Source: Cryptomeria japonica (taxonomy: Eukaryota; Streptophyta; Pinopsida; Cupressales; Cupressaceae). From it: DNA of 64,000 nt. The DNA lies in contig NC_081409.1 of the NCBI RefSeq assembly GCF_030272615.1, positions 614,218,755 through 614,282,754 of the forward strand, read 5' to 3'. Of the stretch, positions 1 to 10,586 are shown piece after piece. Position 1 is the stretch's first letter, and each line of letters opens with the position of its first letter. A program made the position numbers and the translations under genes. The notes beneath the pieces were generated by a model, which ran no database searches, was not told the DNA's origin, and saw only the letters and a list, made by a program, of their open reading frames with translations.

Positions 1-1300
1 TAAAGCTGACAACCCCTAACCACTGACTCAACAGACAATCTAGCTCTTGAAGCCAACTCCACTTCCCAACTAACACCTTGCCTAGATGCCACTAGCCTGC
101 AATGCTCCACTACCAATGGAGATATAAAAGAATTTGTAGCTCTAGAATCAAACAAGATAGAAACACTGCTACCTCTGATCATACCTACGACCTCTATGAC
201 TATGGCTTGATGCTCTTCTTAGTGGTTGTCAATCGTTATAAAGACTCTATGGGACTTACCCATGTCCCCAACTATAGGCTCTGAACCTACCATCCTCTGA
301 TTTCCTGCCATTTGACCCTGTGGATGCTCTCTTGCCATGTGCCCCATGGCCCCACAAGTGAGGCAAGCACCATGTGTCTAAAACTGAATACCTTGTGGCC
401 TAGAGTATCCCTGTCCTCTTGTCTGTCTCAAACCACTGAAACCACCCCTAGAGGACTGCTGAGTCTGTGTTGAAGGTGTGTAAGGACCCTGTGATTGCTG
501 GTTGCACCTAGGACCCTATGAATGCCACTGCTTAGGATTAAAGCCCTACTGACCCTATGGAGACTTTTGCCTTTGATTCTACTATGGTTACTGTGGAGGA
601 GGGGGTTTAAAGGACCCTGATGAATTCCTGTGGTTACCCTTCTTGTGGGGTTTCTAAAACCCAAAAGATTGCAGTATAAGGTTTCAGTTCTGATGTTGAT
701 CCTGTGTGTCCTGTGATCTACCCTAAATCTCCTCTAATATCAAGGCCTTCTCCATGACAACTCGAAGGCTCCCTGGAGCTGCCATCCTAACTAGTTCTAC
801 TATCTTGGCATTCAATCCTATGATAAACTGATTGATGAGTAACTTCTCATCCTTTAGGTAGTCAACGTAGGGTAAGAGCTTGAACAACTTGCTCTCATAC
901 TGGGACATGGAGAGACCCTTATACTGAAGGTCATGGAACTCATCAATCCCGTGCTGCCTATAGTGTTCTGATAGGTACCTATCTCTGAATCTCTCTGTAA
1001 ATATGTTCCAAGTAACAGTGTCCCCAGCTAAATCATTTTTGTACTCCTCTTGCCTCCACCAGGTGGAAGTCATCCCTCTCAGAAGGTGGATGGCAATCTA
1101 TGCCTTCAAATTACTCTCATAGGGACACAATCTGAAGCACCTGTCTAGACTCAAAAGCTAAGCCTTGGCCTCTACCCCATCGGTAGATCCTATGAACGCT
1201 GGTGGCTAAAGACGTATAATCTCTCTGATATGATCCCTGGGATCACAGGGTGCTCTCTCAAACATAACTAGTGCCACTACTGGTGGTGCCTCAGGTAGAT
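1..1300 (-). pseudogene. Decayed Ty3/gypsy gag fragment, cut by the window edge
   Basis: The minus strand encodes a retrotransposon gag (capsid/nucleocapsid) protein. The order is typical: a stretch ending in HLLRG, then TSTWWRQEE and FTERFRDRYL (around 1020-1075), the motif LSMSQYESKLFKLLPYV (around 870-920), and a CCHC-type zinc knuckle, CLTCGAMGHMAREH, at 324-365. In that knuckle the last cysteine is replaced by histidine. The longest clean stretch is 116 codons (723-1073); stops and frame changes break the rest. Protease and polymerase should follow below position 1 and are not in the window. I see no LTR at its 5' side. The superfamily is fairly sure; the lineage is not. Confidence 0.8.
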
Positions 1301-2189
1301 GGACCGACTCAGGCTCATGCTCAACCTAGGCCTCTATTAGGTTGGGAGGTGAGCCTCCATGGTCACAACCTACACGTTTTTATTGCAGGTTGCTTGGGAA
1401 AAGATTGAAAAGGAAGCTTTGGAATGATCCTATTGCTTATTGTATTTTAGTTGTAGAAAAGAAAAAGAGTTTTTTATTGTATTTTTGTTGTAGAAAAAAA
1501 AAAGAGTTTCTTATTGTATTTAAGTTGCAGAAAAGAAAATGTAACTATTGGAATAGTTTTTACCAATTAATAAAGATGTATTTTAAATTTGAAGTATTTA
1601 TATCCTTGCAAAAAGAAGAATGCATTTGTTGATTATTTTTGTATTGATATAGTTGCCTGAAAAAAATTAGGAAAGTTATTTCTGCCTACTAGCTATTAAA
1701 AAAAGAAAGGAAATAAATAAAATGTTGTAGTGTATTTATTAGTAAAAGAGAAGAAATATTGCTTATGTCTATAGTTCAAACTCAAAGGAAGAATAGATAG
1801 ATATTTTAAGAATTAATATTGATAGTGCATTAGATATTGTTGTTTAATGAATTAAATGATTTTTAGAAAATGATAGTTGCAACTGTAAATAAAAATATTA
1901 CTGTCATATTTTTCATTCTGTAAAAGTATGTTTAGTAGAAAATATTATTAATCTAGCTTTTGAATATTTTAAATCAAAGGAAACTATATGCTCTAAATGA
2001 AAATAAAAAAGATTACCTCTATTCTCTTATTTGAAATCAGCCCGTTAAAGCTATTGAAATATAGAATTAATCATAGAAATATATTTATAAATACATATAT
2101 ATACTCAAATATATATATATATATATTAATGAATTTGAAACAAAAAAAAATATAATAATACAAAAAATATTTTACCTTGCCCTCCCTGG
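1301..2189. other. AT-rich sequence without a gene
   Basis: Strongly AT-rich DNA with poly-A and poly-T runs and a TA-rich tract near 2090-2130. It may contain the 5' leader or LTR of the gag fragment to its left, but no second LTR copy, primer site or ORF supports this. Confidence 0.5.
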
Positions 2190-2470
2190 CCGTCGCCATG
2201 GATAACCACAGTGGAGGCTTGGTCGCCACCATGGATAACCATGGTGGCAGCTTGGCCGCCACAATGGGTAGCTTCGCTGCTGCCACTGTGGCTACCCACA
2301 GTGGTAACCATGGTGGCAGCTTGGCCGCCACAATGGGTAGCTTCGCTGCTGCCATTGTGGGTATCCACAGTGGTCGGCTCGTTGCCGCCACTGTGGGTAG
2401 CCATTGTGGATGGCATCGCGACCGCCACTATGGTTATCCATAGTGGTGCCCGCGAGCCGCTGTGCAGCAC
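2190..2470. repeat. GC-rich patch with a 69-bp tandem duplication and many short palindromes
   Basis: A GC-rich island in AT-rich surroundings. A unit starting AACCATGGTGGCAGCTTGG occurs at 2237 and again at 2306, giving a 69-bp direct repeat; degenerate partial copies extend on both sides to about 2450. Within it the palindromic themes CCACAGTGG, CCATGGTGG and CCACTGTGG recur many times, so either strand can fold. Several frames are open on both strands only because the repeat lacks stops. I do not think it is coding. Confidence 0.7.
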
Positions 2471-2603
2471 CACCACCCTTGAGCCCCCCTCTCATGTAAA
2501 AAAGAAACTTCCCCATGGCCTTCGGGCTCCCTTCGGCCATGATGTCGTCCTACTCACCTGTACACACACACAAAAATAATAATAATAATAATGTGTTGTA
2601 AAA

Positions 2604-2855
2604 TAAATCCCTAACCCAATTTTGGGTTAGGGTAAATGAATAGCATAATTTGGAAGGGAGGGAATCATAAGGATTTTGAATAAACCCTATTTAGGGTTAT
2701 CATAAAAGTGAAGTGTTTATAAAAAAAAAAAGTGTTAAAGCAAGCAACCCTAACCCAATTTTTGGTTACGGTTAGCTTGATAGGAAAATAGGAGATTAAT
2801 AAGAAATGAGTTGAGTTATAAAAAGAATAAATCAACCCTAGATAGGGTTTGGATT
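2604..2855. repeat. Two diverged copies of a ~100-bp module with telomere-like inverted repeats
   Basis: At 2609-2632 two 10-bp arms, CCCTAACCCA and TGGGTTAGGG, flank 4 bases. About 70 bp further on, AAACCCTATTTAGGGTT forms a second, smaller inverted repeat. The same two-part arrangement recurs in decayed form near 2744-2775 (AACCCTAACCCAATTTTTGG) and 2834-2850 (AACCCTAGATAGGGTTT). This looks like a duplicated hairpin module. Function unknown. Confidence 0.55.
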
Positions 2856-3010
2856 AACATATTATATAATGAGGGGGAAATTCTTCTTCAAATTTGAAAC
2901 GAATTACCCCCATTTGTTTATAGTCAATAAGTAGAAATAATTAACTTCTATTATTGACTAGGTGGAAATTTTTTTTAATATAGACTTTATTTAGAAAAAA
3001 AAAAATGAGT

Positions 3011-3014
<4 letters not shown>
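2856..3014. other. AT-rich spacer
   Basis: AT-rich, no ORF, no recognisable motif. Confidence 0.5.

Positions 3015-3059
<45 letters not shown>
3015..3059. repeat. (AC)n microsatellite
   Basis: An uninterrupted AC dinucleotide run of about 22 units, followed by a short TA run. Confidence 0.98.
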
Positions 3060-3064
<5 letters not shown>

Positions 3065-3719
3065 GCTAATTTACATATTTTATTAAATATGGTTGTTTGG
3101 GTTAAAATTCTTTTGAAGATTTTATTAAATGTATAATGAAAAATTTTAACCTAGGAGGTCATGGTTGGCTAGATATTTGATAGTTGAAATTTAAATATCT
3201 ATGGAGATTTAAAATTCGACTTTAATATAAATGAATTTATTAGTCTAATATTATATTTGAATTAGTTAACTCTATTTGTTTTAATTTAAAAGCGTAATCG
3301 CGTGTGTTCAATTAATTATTTTTAATATGGGTTAACATTATTTTTATTTAGTCTCGAGTATTTTAAATACTATTGAGATAAATACTATCTCTCAATTCTT
3401 CTTGAAGAATTTTAATTAAGGGAAATTAATTAATTTAATTAAATTAATTAATTAAGTTGTGACGACCCCTTTTAGGGAATAATTAGTCTACTCTAAATAT
3501 TGATGCTATAATGACATACTTGAATTAAATCAACTTAGTAAACCAATCTATTTAATCCCAAGTTAACCTTTAGTTAAGATAAAACTTATTTATCTCATTT
3601 TAAACATTAGAGTGTTTAGTATTTTTATGTTGTTTTAAACAAAATTTGTTGTTTCATTTTTGCTCAAAAGTTAGGGCATGACAGAATCGGCAAATTGCAC
3701 ATTATCTACAAACAAGTGA
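3060..3719. other. AT-rich sequence without a gene
   Basis: AT-rich DNA with an AATTAATT-type palindromic tract at about 3420-3456. The segment 3458-3683 starts TGTGACG and ends CATGACA like a short LTR, but no partner copy or target duplication was found, so it is not called as one. Confidence 0.5.
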
Positions 3720-4929
3720 CTGCCTGGAAGGTTTTGACAGGTCAAAGAGAAGGTATTTCAGGCTGCAAGCCACTCCTTATGCTTTAACTGATGATATTTT
3801 GTTCAAAGAAGACTTCAATAATGTTTTATTAAGATGCATTGAGCCACATCAAATTGATAAAATTCTACAAGAATTTCATGAAAGACCTGAAGGAGGTCAC
3901 TTTGCCATAAGAACAACAACTCTGAAAAATTATGAGAGTTGGTTATTATTGGCCAGATTTGTTTACGGATGCTCACTCATGGGTGAGAAAGTGTGAAAAG
4001 CATTCATTGTTTGGAGGCAAAGAGAAGCTTGCAACCTTGCCTTTGCAACCAATTGAAGTTGAACAACCCTTTGCAAAGTGGGGGCTTGATTTTATAAGAC
4101 CTATTAATCCACCTTCTAGTGCAGGTCACAAGTGGATTCTTACAACAACTGATTATTTTGCAAAGTGGACATAAGCAGTACCATTAAAAGAAGCCAATAA
4201 AACTTTTGTCCTGAACTTCTATAAAGACTTGGTGTCTAGGTTTGGTGTCCCAGAATCAATCATTTTTTATAATGCTGTAGCTTTCATTAGTCTTAGAGTT
4301 TCAGAATGGTCAGTTAAGCATAATATATATTTGAATACTTCATCCAATTATTACCCTTAGGGTGATGGACAGGCCGAATCAAGTAACAAAAACTTGATCA
4401 ACAATATTAAGAAGACCATTGTGATGAATTAGAGAACTTGGCATGAAAAGATCAAGATAGCCCTTTGGGCTGATAGAATTACACCAAAAAGATCAACAAG
4501 TAATTGACCATATCTTTTAACTTATGGTAAATAAGTCAAGTTACCTATTTCATTTGAATTGCCAACTTTAAACTATGTTAGAGAACTAGAGTTACTTGAA
4601 GAGAAACCAATGCAGATTAGGCTTTCTCATCTTATGGAGTTAGAAAAAACTTGTAAGGAAGCATATAGAAAGTTAGAAGTTCACCATGCTCAGATGAAGA
4701 GAACCTTTGATAGGAAGGTTGTACCACACATATTTAATCAAGGTGATCTTATTTTCAAGTGGGATGAGTAAAAAATACAGACCCGATAGGCATACCAAGT
4801 TTAATGCCATGTGGGATGGCCCATATGTTATCATAGAATGTAAACAAAATAATGCATTCCATCTTGCTAAATTGGATGGAGAGGTGTTGCCAATACTTGT
4901 CAATGGGATTCACCTCAAACTATGCTATT
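3720..4929 (+). pseudogene. Decayed Ty3/gypsy pol: integrase and chromo-like tail
   Basis: A plus-strand remnant of the 3' part of a gypsy pol gene. It begins with the end of the RNase H linker (RRYFRLQATPYALTDDILF). The integrase zinc-binding region follows (HERPEGGHFA, then CEKH with the final Cys lost), and then the catalytic core. The first Asp is present in WGLDFI. The second Asp position reads FYNAVAF, so it appears lost. The Glu remains in GQAESSNKNL. The C-terminal part has YRKLEVHHAQMKRTFDRKV and ends near VNGIHLKLCY. There are at least six in-frame stops and several frame changes (for example near 3960 and 4770). Gag, protease and RT are missing upstream, so this is a truncated dead copy. 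Confidence 0.88.
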
Positions 4930-5603
4930 GAGTATTAATAGTTTACATATGTACATAGTAGAGTAGTTGCAATTTTGTTTTCAGCAGTTTGCCAGACCCA
5001 ACTATAAGCTGAGTTGTAGTAGTTTTATTTGAATAAGTGTTGTTCAACACTCTGCAGTTTTAGTTTTTCCTATTTTTTCTTTTGTTTTTTTTGTTTTTTT
5101 TTCAGCATGTTTTAGTCAATAAGTGCACTCAGCACATTGTTGTTTTCAATTTTTAGTTCAATTCAAATTTGTTTGCAATTTTCCATAAGTGCAGATTGCA
5201 TAGTGTGCAGGCTCAGCTGTATGCAGAGCCTTTGTAGTTTCAATTTTGATTTTGTTTAGTGTGCTCAGATATAGTTTTAGGTTTTTGAAGAGGGAAGATT
5301 TGACTCAATGCCCAATGGATATGCTAGGCTACCAAATACTACTATTTAGCAGACAAACATTCCTGAGAGTTCACCAAAAATATCACCAAATTTTTTTCAC
5401 ACCTAAATTTGGTCTCCTATACAAGTCTTATTCATTACAGGCCTAATAAATTCCATTTCAAAGAAAGGTGCACAATTTTTTGTTTCAAGCTTGCTATCTT
5501 TAAAAATAAACATGTATGCCATACAAGTATCTTATTTCAAAAATATGTAGTTGTTTTGATCAAAAGAGATATATATGAAGAAAATATTTGCATGTAACAC
5601 ATT
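4930..5603. other. Spacer after the gypsy fragment, no gene
   Basis: T-rich sequence, probably the 3' untranslated part of the gypsy element, followed by host DNA. No clear polypurine tract or LTR. Confidence 0.4.
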
Positions 5604-5609
5604 TTTATT
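5604..5609 (-). promoter_or_regulatory. Candidate polyadenylation signal of the minus-strand exon
   Basis: AATAAA on the minus strand, about 130 bases downstream of the stop codon at 5741-5743. The spacing suits a plant 3' untranslated region. Confidence 0.4.
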
Positions 5610-5740
5610 TACAAAGATTAAATTCTTCATGAAATCTCACACAAGCCGTGGGAATAGACAAGTGATCTCTTTGTGATTATAGAACAGTAAACACATAAGA
5701 AAATCAAAAGAATGTATGAAAGAAGGAGAGAGGGAACCCA

Positions 5741-5831
5741 TCATTGCATGGATAGGTTGATGAGTTCTCTTTGGAGTTTTCTAATCAATTCCATTGGTCC
5801 AAGTGCTTCGTTGTCCACTTCAAGAGATGAC
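5741..5831 (-). CDS. Candidate last coding exon of an unrecognised host gene
   Basis: The minus strand shows the features expected of a terminal exon. Upstream is a pyrimidine tract ending CTCTCTTTTTTCAG (5832-5845). Then follow one base completing a split codon, 29 codons and a TGA stop. The peptide is SSLEVDNEALGPMELIRKLQ followed by RELINLSMQ; it is helical and charged and unlike the transposon proteins around it. An AATAAA signal lies about 130 bases further on. I do not recognise the protein. The upstream exon should end with two bases of a codon; I could not find it, and the DNA above this exon is ORF-free and T-rich on this strand, as in a long plant intron. It could be a real gene end, a gene fragment, or chance. 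Confidence 0.42.
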
Positions 5832-5845
5832 CTGAAAAAAGAGAG

Positions 5846-8800
5846 AAGAAAAATCCGTTAGAGCTTCGGGTTACCTATCTCATTCCTACATACATAATGC
5901 TCTTCTCGATGTGCTTATAGTGCTACATCAGACTCAGAGAAAGAATAAATATCAATGCAAAAAAGATGCCATGAGATATCAATGAGAACCATATTTCATC
6001 TAACTTGTTTGTTTAATCTGCAGTTACAAGTTTTCATTTCGTATCCCATGTATGTGTGTTTAAATGGGCTCCCGAAGGGGTTGAGCTCAACTTACATGTC
6101 ACTACTCACTGGATGGCATTAGATAGTTGTTAACTATAGCATGCAAGTATATCCACAGTCCCATATAATGTCATCCAATGGTAATATATGCAACAACGAA
6201 TAAAATTGCACTCAACAGTCAATAAAGTAACCAAAGTCACACATATGTATGCAGGGAAGACCCAATGATCATCATTGAATGTATAATCAGGCCAGAGTCT
6301 AATCTGAATAGATATTCACAAAGTAAAAAAAGACAATTAGAATGAATAGAGCTAAAGAGAATCACTGTAATATACAAATCCATTGTAATCACAAAGCTCT
6401 AAGATTCTCAGTAAGCCTGGAATGGTGAAAAAAATGAATGAAGAATAAATAGGCAAAAGAATAATATTGATATTCCAAAGCAGGAACAGATCATAGTCCT
6501 AAGGGTAGATGATTGTAAACATTTGATAGTCAAAGACTTTGAGAATAGCATATAGCAGCCTATGCCAAGATTATCAATATTGACCACATTACAACACACA
6601 AAGATACAATGTCAACATTCATATTTAGAGAATAGTAGATCCAAAAGCATTAAAATAGTCTACACTTTTCAGTATAATCAAGGACAATGCTTTAGACAGT
6701 AAATAATAGTCCTAGTGAACATGACTAAATAATTTCAAAGTGCAAAATATAGTGAAGATGATCCTACAAAAGCATTAAGATTAGTGTATTGAATTAGAAA
6801 AAGACAAGTAACAATAATCAGTAATCTGAAAAGGAAAACATGATAAGTATATCACTATCACTAGTATCAATTAGGTTTAGAACAATAATAAGTAGAGATG
6901 TAGTAGCAAGGTTTTCCTTTTTTGCAAACTAAGTAGAATAAAACAGTCATTATCACAATAACCAACAATGTCACAAGGACAGAGTACAATATTTTCTTTT
7001 ACTATCACAAAAAGATCTCTATATATAACAAAAGTAATGTTTAAAATGAAAAAGGGTAGTTAGTGTCTTAGAGAAGAAGGAAAATAAAAAAAAAGGAGTA
7101 TAGAGAAGAAAAGTACAATGACACAACATTTTGTTAAAGGCATTATTGACAGTAAATGGATCATCCTGAATAAAGTATATCATACAAAATCAAGACAAAA
7201 CTACTAGAGAAAGGATCACTCTCAGATGAATGCATAAAGAACAATGCTTAGACTCAAACCCTTTTTCAAATACACAAGGAGTCATGCATACATACTCATC
7301 ATACCAAGATCAAAGCATCTACCAAAGGAAGAGAGTTTCAGTCTATATAGTTTGCTTTATGACAGTGAAATGAGATGAAAACATGAATAAATTGAGACAT
7401 TTAAGTTTTGACCCCAATCCATGGAAAAGATATCACAATGAGTGATAGTCAAACATAGCAATTTTAAAGGTCAAAGATCTATAATTAGCAGTCATCAAAA
7501 AAAGGTGGTAGAATAGTCCTTTGATATTATATGAATCCATTACTAGCCAATAGTGAAGGAAAGCCCTAAGACTATGAGAATAATAATGGAAGATCAAGAA
7601 GACTAAAGGAACAATAACAACATACAGGGGTATTCAAGTATATAGTTATCATTATAAGAGATGTACCCCAAGAAGAAGTCCTACAGTTATGAAAAGAATG
7701 CAATGAAGATTGTATAGTGACAATAATAAGTAATTATTACAGTCATGTAAATCTGAGAACTTAAGATGCAGCTATAAAAATATTCAAGTAAATAAATCCA
7801 CAAAAAGACAATCTTAACAAAATTAAACAGAATTGAGGGAACTAATCACCATATTTTAACAGTAAAATATAGTTGATAAGAAGACATTATAACATCCATG
7901 TGCAATTTTAGAGTTTGTATAGGCATTAAGGTGCAAGTGTAGAGTTAAGAGTACAAACACAATCACTGAATGTGCAATCAAGTTAGAATAGATTTATTAT
8001 GAAGTATTCTTCTTTTATTCATGGTGCATCAAGAGCCTTATAGTATCAAGAAAAAGAGATAGCACAAAAATGAAAAGGCAACTTTAAGAACACAGTCAAA
8101 TGATCACAAAGAATAGATCAGTTACAATGTTAACAATGAGGTTTAGAACATAAATTTTATATAGAGGACCATAGCATTCAAACAGTGATAGTGATGTGTC
8201 AAAGGAGAACAACAATAAAAGGGTTACAAATATATTTAGAGTAACAAAGGCATAATGCATTGTGATAGGCCTATGAAATGGATCATGCATCATTCATTAA
8301 TAACAAAAAAATCCATGAAACTTTGTGTTGAATGATACATAGTAAGTGTAAGAAGTGATTTTGACTATAACAATGTAAGTGTAAGAAGTGATTTTCAAGC
8401 CAAGGTAAACACAACCAATACAATAGTGCTAAGGGACTACTATGTCACAACAACTATAGTTCTGGGATAGTATTCATAGAAGCAGCTGCAAAAAGTCATG
8501 ATATTGAACCATCACACAAGCATAAAGACTCTCTTCCATGAGTAAATAATTTTCAAAGGGAAAATATAATATTTCTAGAACACCAAGTACAATCATTTGT
8601 AGAGAAGTCATAAAGAGACCCTCGTGACATTGGATACAACAAGTGAGTTATTGTGACAAGATAATAGTAAATAGGTCATTAAGAGCTTATGTATATAGAA
8701 TAGACCTAGTAGACTGTGACAATCATTAATCTTATGAGCTAATAGAAATATGAAGTATTGAAGGAAGTGAATGCTAGAATTGTAGTCAATAACTACTAAA

Positions 8801-10496
8801 GGAGCTTCATTAATCAGAGAGAAAACATCATAGTTCAGATTATAATAAACAGTTCAAAAATAGTATATTTTAGAAATCATAGTCATGATTATCATCAATG
8901 CATAGTGAACTATTAATGATACTTCTCAAGGAGCTATAGGAAATGTATAAGAAGGCTAGACATAATCACCCATAGTTAAGGAAAGTTATTTCTAAACTTT
9001 GCCAAAGCCATCACAGAGGATTAAGAAGAGAGTAATAATCCATATTGTATAAAGGGGCAACTTTTAAATAGTAACTCATAGGCAAGGTATTGTTGCAATA
9101 ACAGTGAGTAGGGTGACAAAGCATATAAAGGGCATCTATCAATGAAGGATGTGTGCAACCATCTTTATCAACTCTTTAATATTAGCAAACAAAAAGCATT
9201 GTTCTAACAGTAAAATAAGCATCTCATGATATCAGTCTCATGTCATCAATGATTGACAAAAGTACAAAGAGGTTTTAAAAATAGTTGTAGTGACATTAAT
9301 ATATGTGCAGGTTTAAAGCATAGAGACCTTAAAGTAATCATCTCCAAAATGATATTGAAATTTATAAATGATCATCTCAATCATACATAGTAACATAATT
9401 TCAAAAGGAAATACAAAAGAAGCATTCACAGTAATTTATAATCAAATCCTAAAGTAAGAGAGAATCAAGGTCAAAGCTTAGTGAGATCTAAGGGTAATAT
9501 GGTGTATTCAAAGATGGATTTTACTTGAAGATCAAAACCTTTGCGTATGTAATACAGAAGAAGAATCCATCTAAAGAGAAGAAAATAGTATCTTGACAAA
9601 GAAAAAGGGTTTTTGTATACAATCATAATACCAAATGATGAGACAACAATAGCTCATTCACATAGATCTCAGCCCAAAACATAAGAAAAATTACCATGGA
9701 TGAAAACCCTAGAAGGATAGTAATAGATATGACAAGATCTATTAGTAAATATTTACAGCTCTGTGGAAGAATAGTCCCATGGTGTAAAGACAATGAGCTT
9801 CAGGAGAACACCATAAAGAATGTATTAATGAGAAGCTGACAAACCCTAAGTGGCCTAGAAGATTTTAAAGATCACAACCTTCAAACCCTAGATGTTTACA
9901 AAGATGATACGAAATGAAGAAATATTTTAAATTCTAAAGAAACATATGTGTATCCAAGGTTTCATAACATCAAAAGATGTAAAGTACAGTGATATTTTTA
10001 AAGAACAAACAGGAGATAGTCTTTGGCCTTCAACAAAGATAAGTCCGCAGAGTTAGAATATATCACAACTAGCAAATAATCAAAGCCATGTACATGCACA
10101 TAAAAGAAAGATTCCTACATTCTTATCAAGTGAGACAATCGTGTATTGAAGGAGAAGGGAATAAACATATACCCATTCTATTATTCCATACAAAATCTAA
10201 GTCAAAACCCTGTCTTCAGCTCCAGTTCGAAACCCTGGCTTCAGCAGTGGATGGCGGCATAGGAGCAGTCTTCTCAGCAAACACAAAGATGCAAAATGAA
10301 GTTTTTAGGGTTTTTTCCCTTTTCACCTTGCATGCCCTAATTCCTTTCAAAATTATGATGGGTTTTATTTCATTTAAAATTCTACTGATTATATTGTATG
10401 AAGTGGTTGAGGTTTTAAAAACTCCCACTTAGGACTTTAAATCCTAGTTCATGATAGTCGTGGGGCTTTAAACCCTTATTTTATTATTTAATGCTT
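5846..10496 (-). other. Long ORF-free tract, A-rich on plus, intron-like on minus
   Basis: About 4.6 kb without any convincing ORF or transposon domain. The plus strand is clearly richer in A than T, so the minus strand is T-rich, as plant introns are. Several CTAGGGTTT-type motifs on the minus strand (near 9705, 9845 and 9890) and near 10305 resemble sequences common near plant gene starts. This fits an intron or 5' region belonging to the exon at 5741-5831, but no exon was identified inside it. Confidence 0.35.
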
Positions 10497-10586
10497 TTAT
10501 TATTATATTTAATTACTAATAATGGTATTAAAATAAAAGAAATTAAAACACAAAATACCATTATTAGTAATTAACTATAATAATAA
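10497..10586. repeat. Foldback: 33-bp inverted repeat with a 24-bp loop
   Basis: Arms at 10497-10529 and 10554-10586 are reverse complements over 33 bp with one mismatch. The inner 19 bp (AATTACTAATAATGGTATT and its complement) match perfectly. It could be a foldback/MITE remnant or a hairpin RNA locus. No obvious target duplication was identified. Confidence 0.8.

Noticed and set aside
2090-2130. TA-rich run as a matrix attachment site or origin
   Set aside because: Only base composition supports it.
2292-2540. Minus-strand ORF with a methionine start after a CAG|GTGAGT-like site
   Set aside because: The open frame runs through the 69-bp repeat and is open in several frames on both strands, which a stop-poor repeat explains.
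3458-3683. Possible short LTR (TGTGACG...CATGACA) before the gypsy integrase
   Set aside because: No second copy in the window, and the flanking bases (TAAGT and GAATC) do not form a duplication.
10216-10345. Upstream exon for the 5741-5831 candidate gene, with GCAAG|GTGAAA as donor
   Set aside because: The reading frame would end in phase 0, while the terminal exon needs two bases of a split codon upstream; the peptide is also not convincing.
10088-10432. 114-codon plus-strand ORF
   Set aside because: Low-complexity T-rich reading, no start context, no recognisable domain; an opposing ORF covers the same bases.
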